Shown: positions 13,591-21,023 of the stretch, piece by piece
How positions within the stretch are numbered: position 1 is the first letter of the stretch
Layout of the letters: each line of letters starts with the position of its first letter
Origin: DASZQL01 sp964391865
Lineage (GTDB): Bacteria; Planctomycetota; Phycisphaerae; Phycisphaerales; UBA1924
Reading direction: 5' to 3'
Length of the DNA stretch: 64,000 bases
Assembly (NCBI GenBank): GCA_964391865.1
Contig: CAYMNQ010000005.1
Coordinates: 186,001-250,000, forward strand
Position numbers and translations under genes: made by a program
Notes under the pieces: generated by a model
The model's database searches: none
Told to the model about the DNA's origin: nothing
The model's input: only the letters and a program-made list of their open reading frames with translations

Positions 13591-14894
13591 GCCGGGCGCT
13601 CCTTCTTCCCGCGCGGCTTGGCCGGCGGCGGCGCTGCGCCGGGCGCGTCGTCGTCGTCGTCGTCGTCGTCGATGCGGGATTCGAGTTCCTTCTCGAGCGC
13701 TTCGACGTACGCGCGCTTGGGTTCGAGATAGGGGCACGCGCGGAGTAGTTGCGCGGCGAACCCCAGATCGAGCACGTCGGCGACGGCAAGTTTGTTGGTT
13801 TCAAAGATGTCGATGAGCACGTCGGCCAGCGATTTGGTGTTCGGTTCCTCGGCGCACGCGCACGACATCACGAGCCGGCCCAGCGGGGCGAATTGCTCGG
13901 CGATGGGATCGAGCGGCGCGGCGCTCGAGATCTCCGCCGGCGGGGGCGGCGGCGGGGGAGGAGTCCCGCCGCCGCCCTCCGCGCCTCCTGGCTGCGCCGC
14001 GCTGGTGGGTTGTGCGGGCGCGTCGGCGGAGCGCGCCGCGGCGAGTTCGCGCTCGCCGGGGTGAGTCCCGCGCTCGGGCAACGCCGACGCGCCCGCGTTG
14101 TTCTGCTGCTGCTGCTCGGGCGCACGGCGGAACGCGCGTCCGAGTCCTTCGATGGCGACGGCGGTAAACCGCGCCGCGCCTTCCCAGTCGATGTTTTGAA
14201 GTATCCCCAGCCACGCGCCGGCGGCGGGCGCGGCGTCGCCGGCGTCGCTGCCGCGCGCGCCGAGCATCTTGCCGGCACGCTGCTCGGCGAGCCGGTCGAT
14301 GGTGTTCATCGCTTCTACGGTGTCGGTGAGCGGCGATGCCGGCGGCGGCGGCGGCGGCGCGAGTTGCTTCATCATGCCGACCGATTGCGCGAACGCCTGC
14401 ATCTGTTCGATGAACGTCGGCGGCGCGGGCATGTTCGCCGGCGCTCGCTGCTCGCGGAGTGCGCGGAGTTGGCGCTTGATGGCGCGGGATTCCTTCCACG
14501 CGGCGTACCGCTCTTCGCTCATCACGACGGGTACACCCGCGATGACGACGGTACGCGCGGGCGCAGCGTTGCCGGCGTGCGGCGTCATGGCCGCAACGCC
14601 GGCGGGCGCTGCTGAGATCGGGGCCGGCGTCGCGGGCGGCCCTGAGATAGAGAACGTTCCTCGTGTCACGATGGGGCCGCTTTGCGGCTTGGCGATGTAT
14701 TCGTACTTCCCGCCGCCGAAGCGCTGCTGTACCTGGTCGATGCTGAATTCCGGCCCCGGCATCGTGCCGACGTGCGCGTAGTCCGATCCGTCGAGCCGGC
14801 GGAGATGCACAAGGCACGAGGGCGCGGCCGCGATGCGGTCGAGCGAATCAAAGAGCGGATCGGCGGCGTCGGGGGCGGCGGCGGGCTTTGCCAT
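13587..14894 (-). CDS. Proline-rich element protein with GGGKYEY motif and poly-Asp tract (435 aa)
   Basis: Start ATG at 14894, chosen because the frame upstream of it overlaps the neighbouring gene. Residues 25-80 form a small beta domain with GGGKYEY at 60-66. A central part holds helices (YAAWKESRAIKRQLRALREQ, and about 190-215), then low-complexity Pro, Gln and Gly stretches. Near residue 415 a run of eight Asp comes from a GTC triplet repeat at 13651-13674. No Walker motifs and no membrane helix. It might be a scaffold or an assembly factor; the role is unknown. Confidence 0.65.
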   Translation of the reverse strand: MAKPAAAPDAADPLFDSLDRIAAAPSCLVHLRRLDGSDYAHVGTMPGPEFSIDQVQQRFGGGKYEYIAKPQSGPIVTRGTFSISGPPATPAPISAAPAGVAAMTPHAGNAAPARTVVIAGVPVVMSEERYAAWKESRAIKRQLRALREQRAPANMPAPPTFIEQMQAFAQSVGMMKQLAPPPPPPASPLTDTVEAMNTIDRLAEQRAGKMLGARGSDAGDAAPAAGAWLGILQNIDWEGAARFTAVAIEGLGRAFRRAPEQQQQNNAGASALPERGTHPGERELAAARSADAPAQPTSAAQPGGAEGGGGTPPPPPPPPAEISSAAPLDPIAEQFAPLGRLVMSCACAEEPNTKSLADVLIDIFETNKLAVADVLDLGFAAQLLRACPYLEPKRAYVEALEKELESRIDDDDDDDDAPGAAPPPAKPRGKKERPA

Positions 14895-14908
14895 GCGTGA
14901 GGGTCCGT

Positions 14909-14961
14909 GCGAAGGGTTTGCGAAGGGCTTGCGAACGATTGAGCGAAGAAAACGCGAAGGG
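14909..14961. repeat. Iteron-like GCGAAGGG repeats
   Basis: GCGAAGGG occurs at 14909-14916, 14920-14927 and 14954-14961, with partial GCGAA copies between. They lie in the 67-base gap just upstream of the 435-aa gene. The repeats could bind a replication initiator or a repressor. The two best copies are 11 bp apart, one helical turn. Confidence 0.4.
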
Positions 14962-15192
14962 CTACGCGGCTTTGGGCGCGGCGTCGTAGTCGGTGCCGAG
15001 CACATCAACGCCGACATCGCGCAGGAGGTCCAGCGAGCGGGCGAGCGTTTGATCCATGCCGGCGACGGCGGCGGCGGTCAGTTCGCGCGCGTAGTCCGCG
15101 TCGAGGTCGCCGGCGGCGGCGGCGGCGGCGAGCCGCGCGGTGAGCACTTCAAGCGTGGGCAGTTGCGGCAAGGGTCGGCGGTGCGCTCTCAT
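14962..15192 (-). CDS. Small helical protein (76 aa)
   Basis: ATG at 15192 lies 44 bases inside the 3' end of the replisome-organizer gene, so translation is probably coupled. The protein is Ala/Leu-rich and helical (LEVLTARLAAAAAAGD, RSLDLLRDVGVDVLG), with no membrane segment or cysteines. No family was recognised. Confidence 0.6.
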   Translation of the reverse strand: MRAHRRPLPQLPTLEVLTARLAAAAAAGDLDADYARELTAAAVAGMDQTLARSLDLLRDVGVDVLGTDYDAAPKAA

Positions 15193-16060
15193 GGCTGGGG
15201 TACTCCGATTGGGTGAGGTACGCGAAGAGGTGCAACGCGCTAGCGCGATCATGGCGCAGCGTGGGGAGCGGGGTTGCTTTGAAGTTGGAACGGAACGCGG
15301 CGACGCGCGCGGGCAAGTCGCCCTCGGCGGCGCGGCGGTCGGCGAGCCAGTCGGCGGCGCGGTCGCGCGCGGCGGCGAGTTCCGCGTCGCTCATCGCGCC
15401 GATGTGCTCGCGCGCGTCGTGCCATAGCTGCGCCGCGGTGCTCGGTGCGCGATCGTCGCGCGGCGCGGTGGGCAGTTGAGCATCGGCGCTGCGCGCGATG
15501 GGCGACGCGAGCCGATCGAGAATTTTCCAAATCGCGGCGGGGCCAAACTTGCGTTTTACAGAGTTCGAGCGCTGCCACTGGCTGAACGCCTGTTCGACCA
15601 CGGGCGCGCCGTAGAAGTCGAAAAGCGCGCGCCAATCGAGCGCGCGGATGGTGGGGTCGAACCCGGCATCGCGGAGCCGTGCCGCCGCCGCCGCCTCACG
15701 CGGATCAAGTTCGGGTTTCGGCTTTCCTGACAGAGAAGAGGGGTAGACACCACCACCACTAGGTTTTGTCTTTGGATCAAGAACTGGATTTACCCGCGCG
15801 ACGCGGGCGCGCGCGCGATCATCTTCCGTGCGCGCGTGATCCATAGAGAGCGGGTGCTCATCGAGGTCCGCAGGGCGCGCGCCGGGCGCAAGGGCGCGCG
15901 CCGGGCGCTCGGGTGGGCGCGCGCCGGGCGCTCGGGCGCGCGCATGGCGCGCGCCCTCGTCATCGCTGATACCGCCGGTTGTAGCGGAACCGATTGCGGG
16001 GATCGCGGGGGTAGTGTCATCGCCGAACAGTTCCCCCAACGTCCGAGAATAACTGTTATG
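15149..16060 (-). CDS. Replisome-organizer-like protein, body (5'-truncated by integration)
   Basis: This is the body of the gene whose winged-helix start lies at 196-495. Here the frame is open from the junction at 16060, but chromosomal sequence supplies an in-frame TGA at 16061-16063, so this copy has lost its N-terminal 100 codons. Only a weak TTG at 16037-16039 could restart it. After the Ala/Pro/Arg linker, the helical region DPTIRALDWRALFDFYG, VVEQAFSQWQRSNSVK, KFGPAAIWKILD resembles DnaD-like replication domains. The C-terminus is helical and charged. The DnaD assignment is by pattern only. Confidence 0.65.
   Translation of the reverse strand, partial: HNSYSRTLGELFGDDTTPAIPAIGSATTGGISDDEGARHARARAPGARPPERPARALAPGARPADLDEHPLSMDHARTEDDRARARVARVNPVLDPKTKPSGGGVYPSSLSGKPKPELDPREAAAAARLRDAGFDPTIRALDWRALFDFYGAPVVEQAFSQWQRSNSVKRKFGPAAIWKILDRLASPIARSADAQLPTAPRDDRAPSTAAQLWHDAREHIGAMSDAELAAARDRAADWLADRRAAEGDLPARVAAFRSNFKATPLPTLRHDRASALHLFAYLTQSEYPSHESAPPTLAATAHA
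15866..16060. repeat. Right copy of the 195-bp direct repeat
   Basis: Identical to 1-195, with a constant offset of 15,865 bp. It ends exactly at the TTATG that begins the XerD half of the dif-like site. Beyond 16060 the sequence changes from element to chromosome. It includes GC-rich near-repeats of GCGCGCGCCGGGCG, which encode an Ala/Pro/Arg-rich linker. Confidence 0.97.
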
Positions 16061-16066
16061 TCAAAT
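16039..16066 (+). other. dif: dif site / attR (XerC arm, core, XerD arm)
   Basis: ACGTCCGAGAA (16039-16049), core TAACTG (16050-16055), TTATGTCAAAT (16056-16066). From memory, the right arm matches the E. coli XerD arm TTATGTTAAAT at 10 of 11 bases. The left arm matches the B. subtilis dif left arm ACTTCCTAGAA at 9 of 11. The last six bases are chromosomal; the rest is shared with the element. This identifies the integration site as the chromosome-dimer resolution site. The site overlaps no chromosomal gene. Confidence 0.82.
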
Positions 16067-16188
16067 TGGACCCGGTGGGGGGCTTCCAGAACGGCGGGAA
16101 CGCGGGTTCGGCGGGCCGGTTTGACGGCGGTTCGGTTGGCTGCAATGATCCGGGTTCACGCTCAGCCGGCGTGATTTGTTCGAACGAC

Positions 16189-16278
16189 GGACAGGTGGCC
16201 GAGCGGCTGAAGGCGCCGGTTTGCTAAACCGGTAAACGGGTATTACCTGTTTCGCGGGTTCGAATCCCGCCCTGTCCG
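16189..16278 (+). tRNA. tRNA-Ser (anticodon GCU)
   Basis: Acceptor strands GGACAGG (16189-16195) and CCTGTCC (16271-16277) pair, with G as discriminator. The anticodon loop TTGCTAA sits in a CCGGT/ACCGG stem. The long variable arm and the T arm (GCGGGTTCGAATCCCGC) are typical of class II serine tRNA. CCA is not encoded. A short T run follows. It is chromosomal, about 120 bp from the dif site, and not duplicated by the element, so it is not the attachment site. Confidence 0.95.
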
Positions 16279-16530
16279 CTTTTTCATGCGCGAACCTCGA
16301 ACGAGGTTGCGCGGGGCATGCCTGTCGGAGTTCGGCGAAGGTCCCATGTCGATCGGCGGGCAGGTTCTTGGGCTCCCGTTGATCGCGGGGACACGGGCGG
16401 TGGAAGGCCGCGCACGTTGACCACAAAGCGGAATCCGTTGGGCGGCGCGATCGATCGGAGCGCTTCACGGCCCGATGACGCGCGGGAGTTTCGCGCTGAG
16501 CGCGCGGGGCAACACCAGCGGAGACCTGGC

Positions 16531-18441
16531 GTGAGCGTCGAACGCGAGATGCTGAGCGATGTTGATGAGGTGCTCGGCTGGAGCGTTCAGTCGCTGCACG
16601 CGCGCACAGACCGGCTCTTTGCCTGGCTGATGGGCGTGCAGTGGCTAGCGGCGGGTGCGATGGCGTGGTCCGCGCCGGGGGCGGCGTGGGCGGGCGCGGT
16701 GGTTGATCGCTGGACCTCTGCGGCGCTCGGCATGCTGCTCGGCGCTGTGCTCGCTTTGCCGTGCGTGTGGCTGGCGCGCCGGTCCCCCGGGGCGCGGGCG
16801 ACTCGGTTCACGATCGCGGTGGCGCAACTGCTGTTCTCGTCGCTGTTCGTTCACCTGCTGGGGGGGCGGACGGAGGCGCACTTTCACACGTTCGCATCGC
16901 TGGCGATGCTGTCGTTCTACAACGAGTGGGCGGTGTTGATCCCGGCGGCTGCGATCGCGGTGACGGACCGCGGGATTCGCGCCGGCGTCTTGCCGCAGTC
17001 GGCGTTGTGGCTGGAGTCGCTGAGCGCGTTGCGGGCGTTCGAACACGCGGTGTGGGTGCTGCTGGAGACGGGTTTTCTGATGTACGCGTGCGTCGAAGGG
17101 CAGAGCCGGATGCGCATCATGGCGTGGGCGCAGGTTCAGTTGAGCGAATCGAGCAGCCGTGCCGAGCGGATCGTCGAAGAGCGGACGCGCGAGCTTGAAG
17201 CGGCGAAGCATTCGGTGCAGAGCGAGCGGACTCTGCTCTCCAAGATCGTGAACAACATCCCGTTCCGGATCTACTGGAAGGATCGCGAGGGGAAGTACCT
17301 TGGGTGCAATGAGGATTTCGCGCGAGCGGCTTCGTTGGGCTCGCCGGGCGAGATTGTGGGAAAAACCGCGGCGGAACTGCCCCTCTCGGGGGTCGAGTCG
17401 GATCGGTCGCGCCACGCGGACGCGGCGGTGATCGCGAGCGGCGACGCGATACTGAAGGCTGAAGAGTCGTGGTCTTCGGGCGAGGGCGAAACGCGGCAGT
17501 TCGTTGCAAGCCGGGTGCCGTTGCGGAACGAATCGGACGAGGTGATCGGGGTGCTCGGCATCTACGACGACGTGACCGCGCGCAAACAACTGGAGTCGCA
17601 GTTGGCCCAGGCCCAGAAACTGGAGTCGATCGGGCAACTGGCGGCGGGGATCGCGCACGAGATCAATACGCCGATCCAATACTTGGGCGACAACATCCGG
17701 TTTCTCGAGGAACAGCTCAATTGTCTCATCAAAGTAGCGGACGCGTACTCCGACCAACTCACGCCGGAGGGCGAGGAGCGACCTTGGTTCGATCGGGCGC
17801 AGCAGGTCTTGCGGCTGCTCGAGGACATCGACTACGAGTTCGTGCGCGAGGAGATTCCCAAGTCGATCGAGCAATCGCTCGAAGGACTCGAGCGTGTGGC
17901 GACAATCGTGCGCGCGATGAAGTCGTTCTCGCACCCCGGCTCGGCGGAGAAGCAGTACTGCGACTTGAACCACGCGATTGAGTCGACGGTGACCGTGTGC
18001 CGGCACCGATGGAAGTATGCCGCCGAGATGCGTCTCGAGTTGCAGAGCGGGCTGCCGCACGTCCCGTGCCTGATCGCGGAGTTCAATCAGGTGATCCTCA
18101 ACCTGGTGGTCAACGCCGCCGACGCGATCGCGGAGAAGTTCGGCGAGGGGCGGCGGGGCTGGATCCGGGTGAGCACGGCGCAGATCGGATCCGGGGTGGA
18201 GATCAGGATCCAGGACAACGGGGGCGGTATTCCGGACGCGATCAAGTCCAGGATCTTCGATCCGTTCTTCACCACCAAGGGCGTCGGCAAAGGGACGGGG
18301 CAGGGTCTTGCGATCAGCCGTGACATCATCGTCAACAAGCACGGGGGCACGCTCGACTGCGAGTCAGTCCCAGGCGTGGGCACCACGTTCATCGTCTGCC
18401 TTCCGATTCAAGAACCTGCACACGCGAGGGCCGCGGCATGA
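16531..18441 (+). CDS. Membrane-bound PAS histidine kinase (636 aa)
   Basis: Start GTG at 16531, with GGAG seven bases upstream. Residues about 20-190 form several transmembrane segments, followed by a coiled coil, a PAS domain (about 235-355), and a HisKA/HATPase core with the H-box GIAHEINTP (phosphorylated His376). N, G1 and G2 boxes are visible (NLVVNAADAI, IRIQDNGGGIP, GKGTGQGLAIS). It ends by ATGA overlap into the REC-HDOD gene, so the two very likely form one signalling system. The signal is unknown. Confidence 0.9.
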   Translation: MSVEREMLSDVDEVLGWSVQSLHARTDRLFAWLMGVQWLAAGAMAWSAPGAAWAGAVVDRWTSAALGMLLGAVLALPCVWLARRSPGARATRFTIAVAQLLFSSLFVHLLGGRTEAHFHTFASLAMLSFYNEWAVLIPAAAIAVTDRGIRAGVLPQSALWLESLSALRAFEHAVWVLLETGFLMYACVEGQSRMRIMAWAQVQLSESSSRAERIVEERTRELEAAKHSVQSERTLLSKIVNNIPFRIYWKDREGKYLGCNEDFARAASLGSPGEIVGKTAAELPLSGVESDRSRHADAAVIASGDAILKAEESWSSGEGETRQFVASRVPLRNESDEVIGVLGIYDDVTARKQLESQLAQAQKLESIGQLAAGIAHEINTPIQYLGDNIRFLEEQLNCLIKVADAYSDQLTPEGEERPWFDRAQQVLRLLEDIDYEFVREEIPKSIEQSLEGLERVATIVRAMKSFSHPGSAEKQYCDLNHAIESTVTVCRHRWKYAAEMRLELQSGLPHVPCLIAEFNQVILNLVVNAADAIAEKFGEGRRGWIRVSTAQIGSGVEIRIQDNGGGIPDAIKSRIFDPFFTTKGVGKGTGQGLAISRDIIVNKHGGTLDCESVPGVGTTFIVCLPIQEPAHARAAA

Positions 18442-19625
18442 GCAATCCACACGTTCTCAAGGTGATGTTCGTAGACGACGAGCCCAGGGTCCTTGACGGG
18501 CTTCGGCGTCAATTCCGGGCACAGCGGTCGGTCTGGGACATGAGGTTCGTCGAGTCGGGCGACGCCGCGCTGACCGCGCTCGACAGCGAGCCCGCCGACG
18601 TGGTGGTGACGGACATGCGCATGCCCGGGATGACCGGCTCGGAACTGCTGCTCGAGGTGCAGCGGCGCTGGCCGATGACGGCCAGGATCATTCTGTCGGG
18701 GCAGACCGACCAGGCGGACCTCGACGCCGGCTTGGGCGCGATCCACCAGTTCCTTCAGAAGCCGTGCGACGGCGACGTGCTGCGGGCTGCGATCGACAGC
18801 ATCCGCGAGATGACCGCGACACTGCACTGCCCGGAGTTGCAGCGGATCGTGTCGGGTCTGACGTCGCTGCCGGTGGTGACTCGGGTGCTGGGTGAACTGA
18901 CGGACGCGCTGAACGATGAGCGCGCGGGAAGCGAAGAGATCAGCCGCATCGTGCAGCGCGATATCGGGCTGAGCGCGAAGATCATCCAGATGGCGAACTC
19001 GGCTTTCTTCGGGCTGTTCCGGAGGGTGACCACGCTGACCGAAGCGGTCACGCTGCTCGGTGCCGGCGGTATCCGGGCGCTCGCGATCGCGAGCCATTTG
19101 TTCGAGCGTCTGGGGCAGGACGAGGCGTGCGGGCCCGACATCGCGCGTCTCTGGTCGGCGAGCGTGGAGATCGGCGGCGAGGCGGCGCGAGCGGCGACCG
19201 AGGGTGGGCACAGCAACGCGGTGCGCGACAAGGCGATGCTCGCCGGAATGCTGTCGCTGATCGGGCGCGCCGCGATCGCCAAAGGCATGCCACAGAAGTT
19301 CGCGCAAGCGAGGGCCCGCTCGGCCGCCGGCCTGCTGCCCTTGCACGCCGCCGAGGAGATCGACTGCGGGGCGCCACAGCATGTGGTCGGGAGCTTCGCG
19401 CTCCGGCTTTGGGGCTTTGATGAATCGATCACGCAGTCTGTTCTGCACCAAGTGGAGCCGTCGGCGGCGAAGGGCGTCAGCCCGGGGCATCCCCTGCCAT
19501 TCGTTCATGCGGCACGGTGCGTGGTGGTTCAGCCAGGGATCGCTGAAGCGCTCACGCCCGACGATGCGTTCCTCGGTGCATTCTGCATCAGCGTGCCCAA
19601 GCCGACCCGCCGGAGCGCCTCATGA
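18438..19625 (+). CDS. Response regulator with HDOD output domain (395 aa)
   Basis: Residues 1-125 are a receiver (VMFVDDEP, phospho-acceptor in VVVTDMRMPG, KPC near the end). Residues 140-360 are an HDOD domain with LTSLPVVTRVLGEL, RDIGLSAKIIQMANSAFFG and VTLLGAGGIRALA. HDOD proteins are HD-related, usually lack catalysis, and act in signalling. The gene overlaps its neighbours on both sides by ATGA, forming a kinase, regulator, regulator unit. Confidence 0.88.
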   Translation: MSNPHVLKVMFVDDEPRVLDGLRRQFRAQRSVWDMRFVESGDAALTALDSEPADVVVTDMRMPGMTGSELLLEVQRRWPMTARIILSGQTDQADLDAGLGAIHQFLQKPCDGDVLRAAIDSIREMTATLHCPELQRIVSGLTSLPVVTRVLGELTDALNDERAGSEEISRIVQRDIGLSAKIIQMANSAFFGLFRRVTTLTEAVTLLGAGGIRALAIASHLFERLGQDEACGPDIARLWSASVEIGGEAARAATEGGHSNAVRDKAMLAGMLSLIGRAAIAKGMPQKFAQARARSAAGLLPLHAAEEIDCGAPQHVVGSFALRLWGFDESITQSVLHQVEPSAAKGVSPGHPLPFVHAARCVVVQPGIAEALTPDDAFLGAFCISVPKPTRRSAS

Positions 19626-20797
19626 GCGACTCTTTGCACCGTATTCTGATGGTGGACGATGAGGTGAACATTCTGGACGGATTCCGGAGGACGCTCGGGC
19701 GGCGGTACGCGCTCTCGGTCGCGCAGGGCGGGCCGGCGGCGCTGGGCATGTTGAAGTCGGGCGGAACGTACTCGGTCGTTGTGACCGACATGCAGATGCC
19801 GGGGATGAACGGCGTGGAATTCCTCGAGCAAGCCCGGGGGCTGAGCCGGAACAGTGTCTACATGATGCTGACCGGCAATGCGGACCAGCAGACCGCGGTC
19901 GAGGCGGTGAACCGCGGCAAGATCTTCCGGTTTCTGAACAAGCCCTGCCCGCCGGAGCAGTTGATCGGAGCCCTTGACGCGGCGATTGCGCAGTACGAGT
20001 TGCTGACTGCCGAGCGCGTGCTGTTGCGGGACACGCTGACGGGGACGATCAAGGTACTCACCGAGGCGCTCACCCTGACCGACCCTGAAGCGGCGACGTG
20101 GATGACGGGCGTGGTGCGCAACATGGCATCACTGTCCGAAGCGGTCGGGGCGCAGCACGAGTGGCGGTACTCGATGGCGGCACGGCTGAGCCTCGTCGGG
20201 CTGGTTGCGCTGCGCGACACGGATGACGGCGACCCGCTCGGGGAGGACTCGCTGCGCGACTGTGCCGCGTGCGGGGCGAAGCTGCTGCGTCACATCCCGC
20301 GTATTCAAGGCGCGATCAACATCGTGTCGCGTCAGCGTGAGCCAGGCCCCCTACCGAGCGTCGTCGACCCGCATCATCCGGAGTTGGGGGAGACGCTCGG
20401 CGCGCGGTTGCTTCGTCTCAGCGTTGACATCGAGCGGGCGGTGCACGGGCGGATCGAGCTGGATGAGGTGTTGAAAGCACTCGAAGCCGATCCCTCGCCA
20501 TCGGCCGGGTCGCTCGTCGGCGTGTGCCGCAGGCTCTTGGCGGAGTCGTCAGCGACATCGAGACCACGCGCTCGGGTCCGCCGCGAGATGGTCATGGTCA
20601 GCGGGCTGCAACCGGGCATGCGCGTCGAGGCCGACGTGCTCAGCAAGTCGGGCGATCGCCGGCTGTTCCTAGCGAAGGGCGCAGAACTGAACGATGTGAC
20701 GATCGAGCGTCTGCGTAAGTTGTCGCGGACCATGCAGATCGAGTCGCGGGTGGACGTGTCTTGGGTCGAAGAGGAATCAGCGAGCGCGGCGGCGTAA
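19622..20797 (+). CDS. Receiver protein with degenerate HD-GYP-like C-terminus (391 aa)
   Basis: ATGA overlap with the preceding regulator. Residues 1-120 are a receiver (RILMVDDEVNILDG, VVVTDMQMPGMNG, LNKPCPPEQL), as in RpfG-like regulators. The C-terminal part has the helical layout of HD-GYP outputs but shows no HD or GYP motif, so a cyclic-di-GMP phosphodiesterase function is unlikely. The last 70 residues (SGLQPGMRVEADVLSKSG...LAKGAEL) match the small tail domain common in such regulators. Confidence 0.82.
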   Translation: MSDSLHRILMVDDEVNILDGFRRTLGRRYALSVAQGGPAALGMLKSGGTYSVVVTDMQMPGMNGVEFLEQARGLSRNSVYMMLTGNADQQTAVEAVNRGKIFRFLNKPCPPEQLIGALDAAIAQYELLTAERVLLRDTLTGTIKVLTEALTLTDPEAATWMTGVVRNMASLSEAVGAQHEWRYSMAARLSLVGLVALRDTDDGDPLGEDSLRDCAACGAKLLRHIPRIQGAINIVSRQREPGPLPSVVDPHHPELGETLGARLLRLSVDIERAVHGRIELDEVLKALEADPSPSAGSLVGVCRRLLAESSATSRPRARVRREMVMVSGLQPGMRVEADVLSKSGDRRLFLAKGAELNDVTIERLRKLSRTMQIESRVDVSWVEEESASAAA

Positions 20798-20840
20798 TCG
20801 TCGGTGCGATCCGTCGGTGTCACTGGTCGAAGTGTGCGCG

Positions 20841-21005
20841 ATGAGCTTGATCTTCTTCGGGGCCAGCATCATAGCGATCGCCCGGGCGTTGCGGGCCTGC
20901 ACGGAGCAGTTGGCGGAGAACCGGCAGCTCGCGGAGCTCTTCGTGCTTCAGCGAATCGCGAGTTTCGTGACGAGTGCGTGCGGAGCGCGATTACATCCTC
21001 TGTAA
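20841..21005 (+). CDS. Possible short membrane protein (54 aa)
   Basis: An ATG at 20841 opens a frame with strongly GC-ending codons and a hydrophobic start (SLIFFGASIIAIARALRAC), then a charged helix. It lies in the 226-base gap between the receiver gene and the convergent alaS. There is no clear ribosome site. It may be a small anchored peptide or chance; nothing else was seen in this gap. Confidence 0.35.
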   Translation: MSLIFFGASIIAIARALRACTEQLAENRQLAELFVLQRIASFVTSACGARLHPL

Positions 21006-21023
21006 CTCGGCGAGCGCCCGTCA

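Larger units (their letters stand above)
196..16060. mobile_element. Virus-like element of 15,865 bp integrated at a dif site
   Basis: One unit runs from the crossover in the left junction to the crossover in the right junction. It carries about 22 tightly packed genes and no integrase, transposase, terminase, portal or tail gene. It has a replisome-organizer-like gene, two nucleases, a transglutaminase-like peptidase, many single-helix or glycine-zipper membrane proteins, and a block of beta-rich capsid-like proteins. This suits a tailless icosahedral virus or provirus that uses host XerC/XerD. Virus identity is inferred from architecture; no capsid or packaging family was recognised with certainty. 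Confidence 0.85.

Noticed and set aside
16189..16278. tRNA-Ser as the integration site of the element
   Set aside because: No part of the tRNA is duplicated at the left junction. The repeat ends at 16060, about 130 bp before the tRNA, inside a dif-like site.
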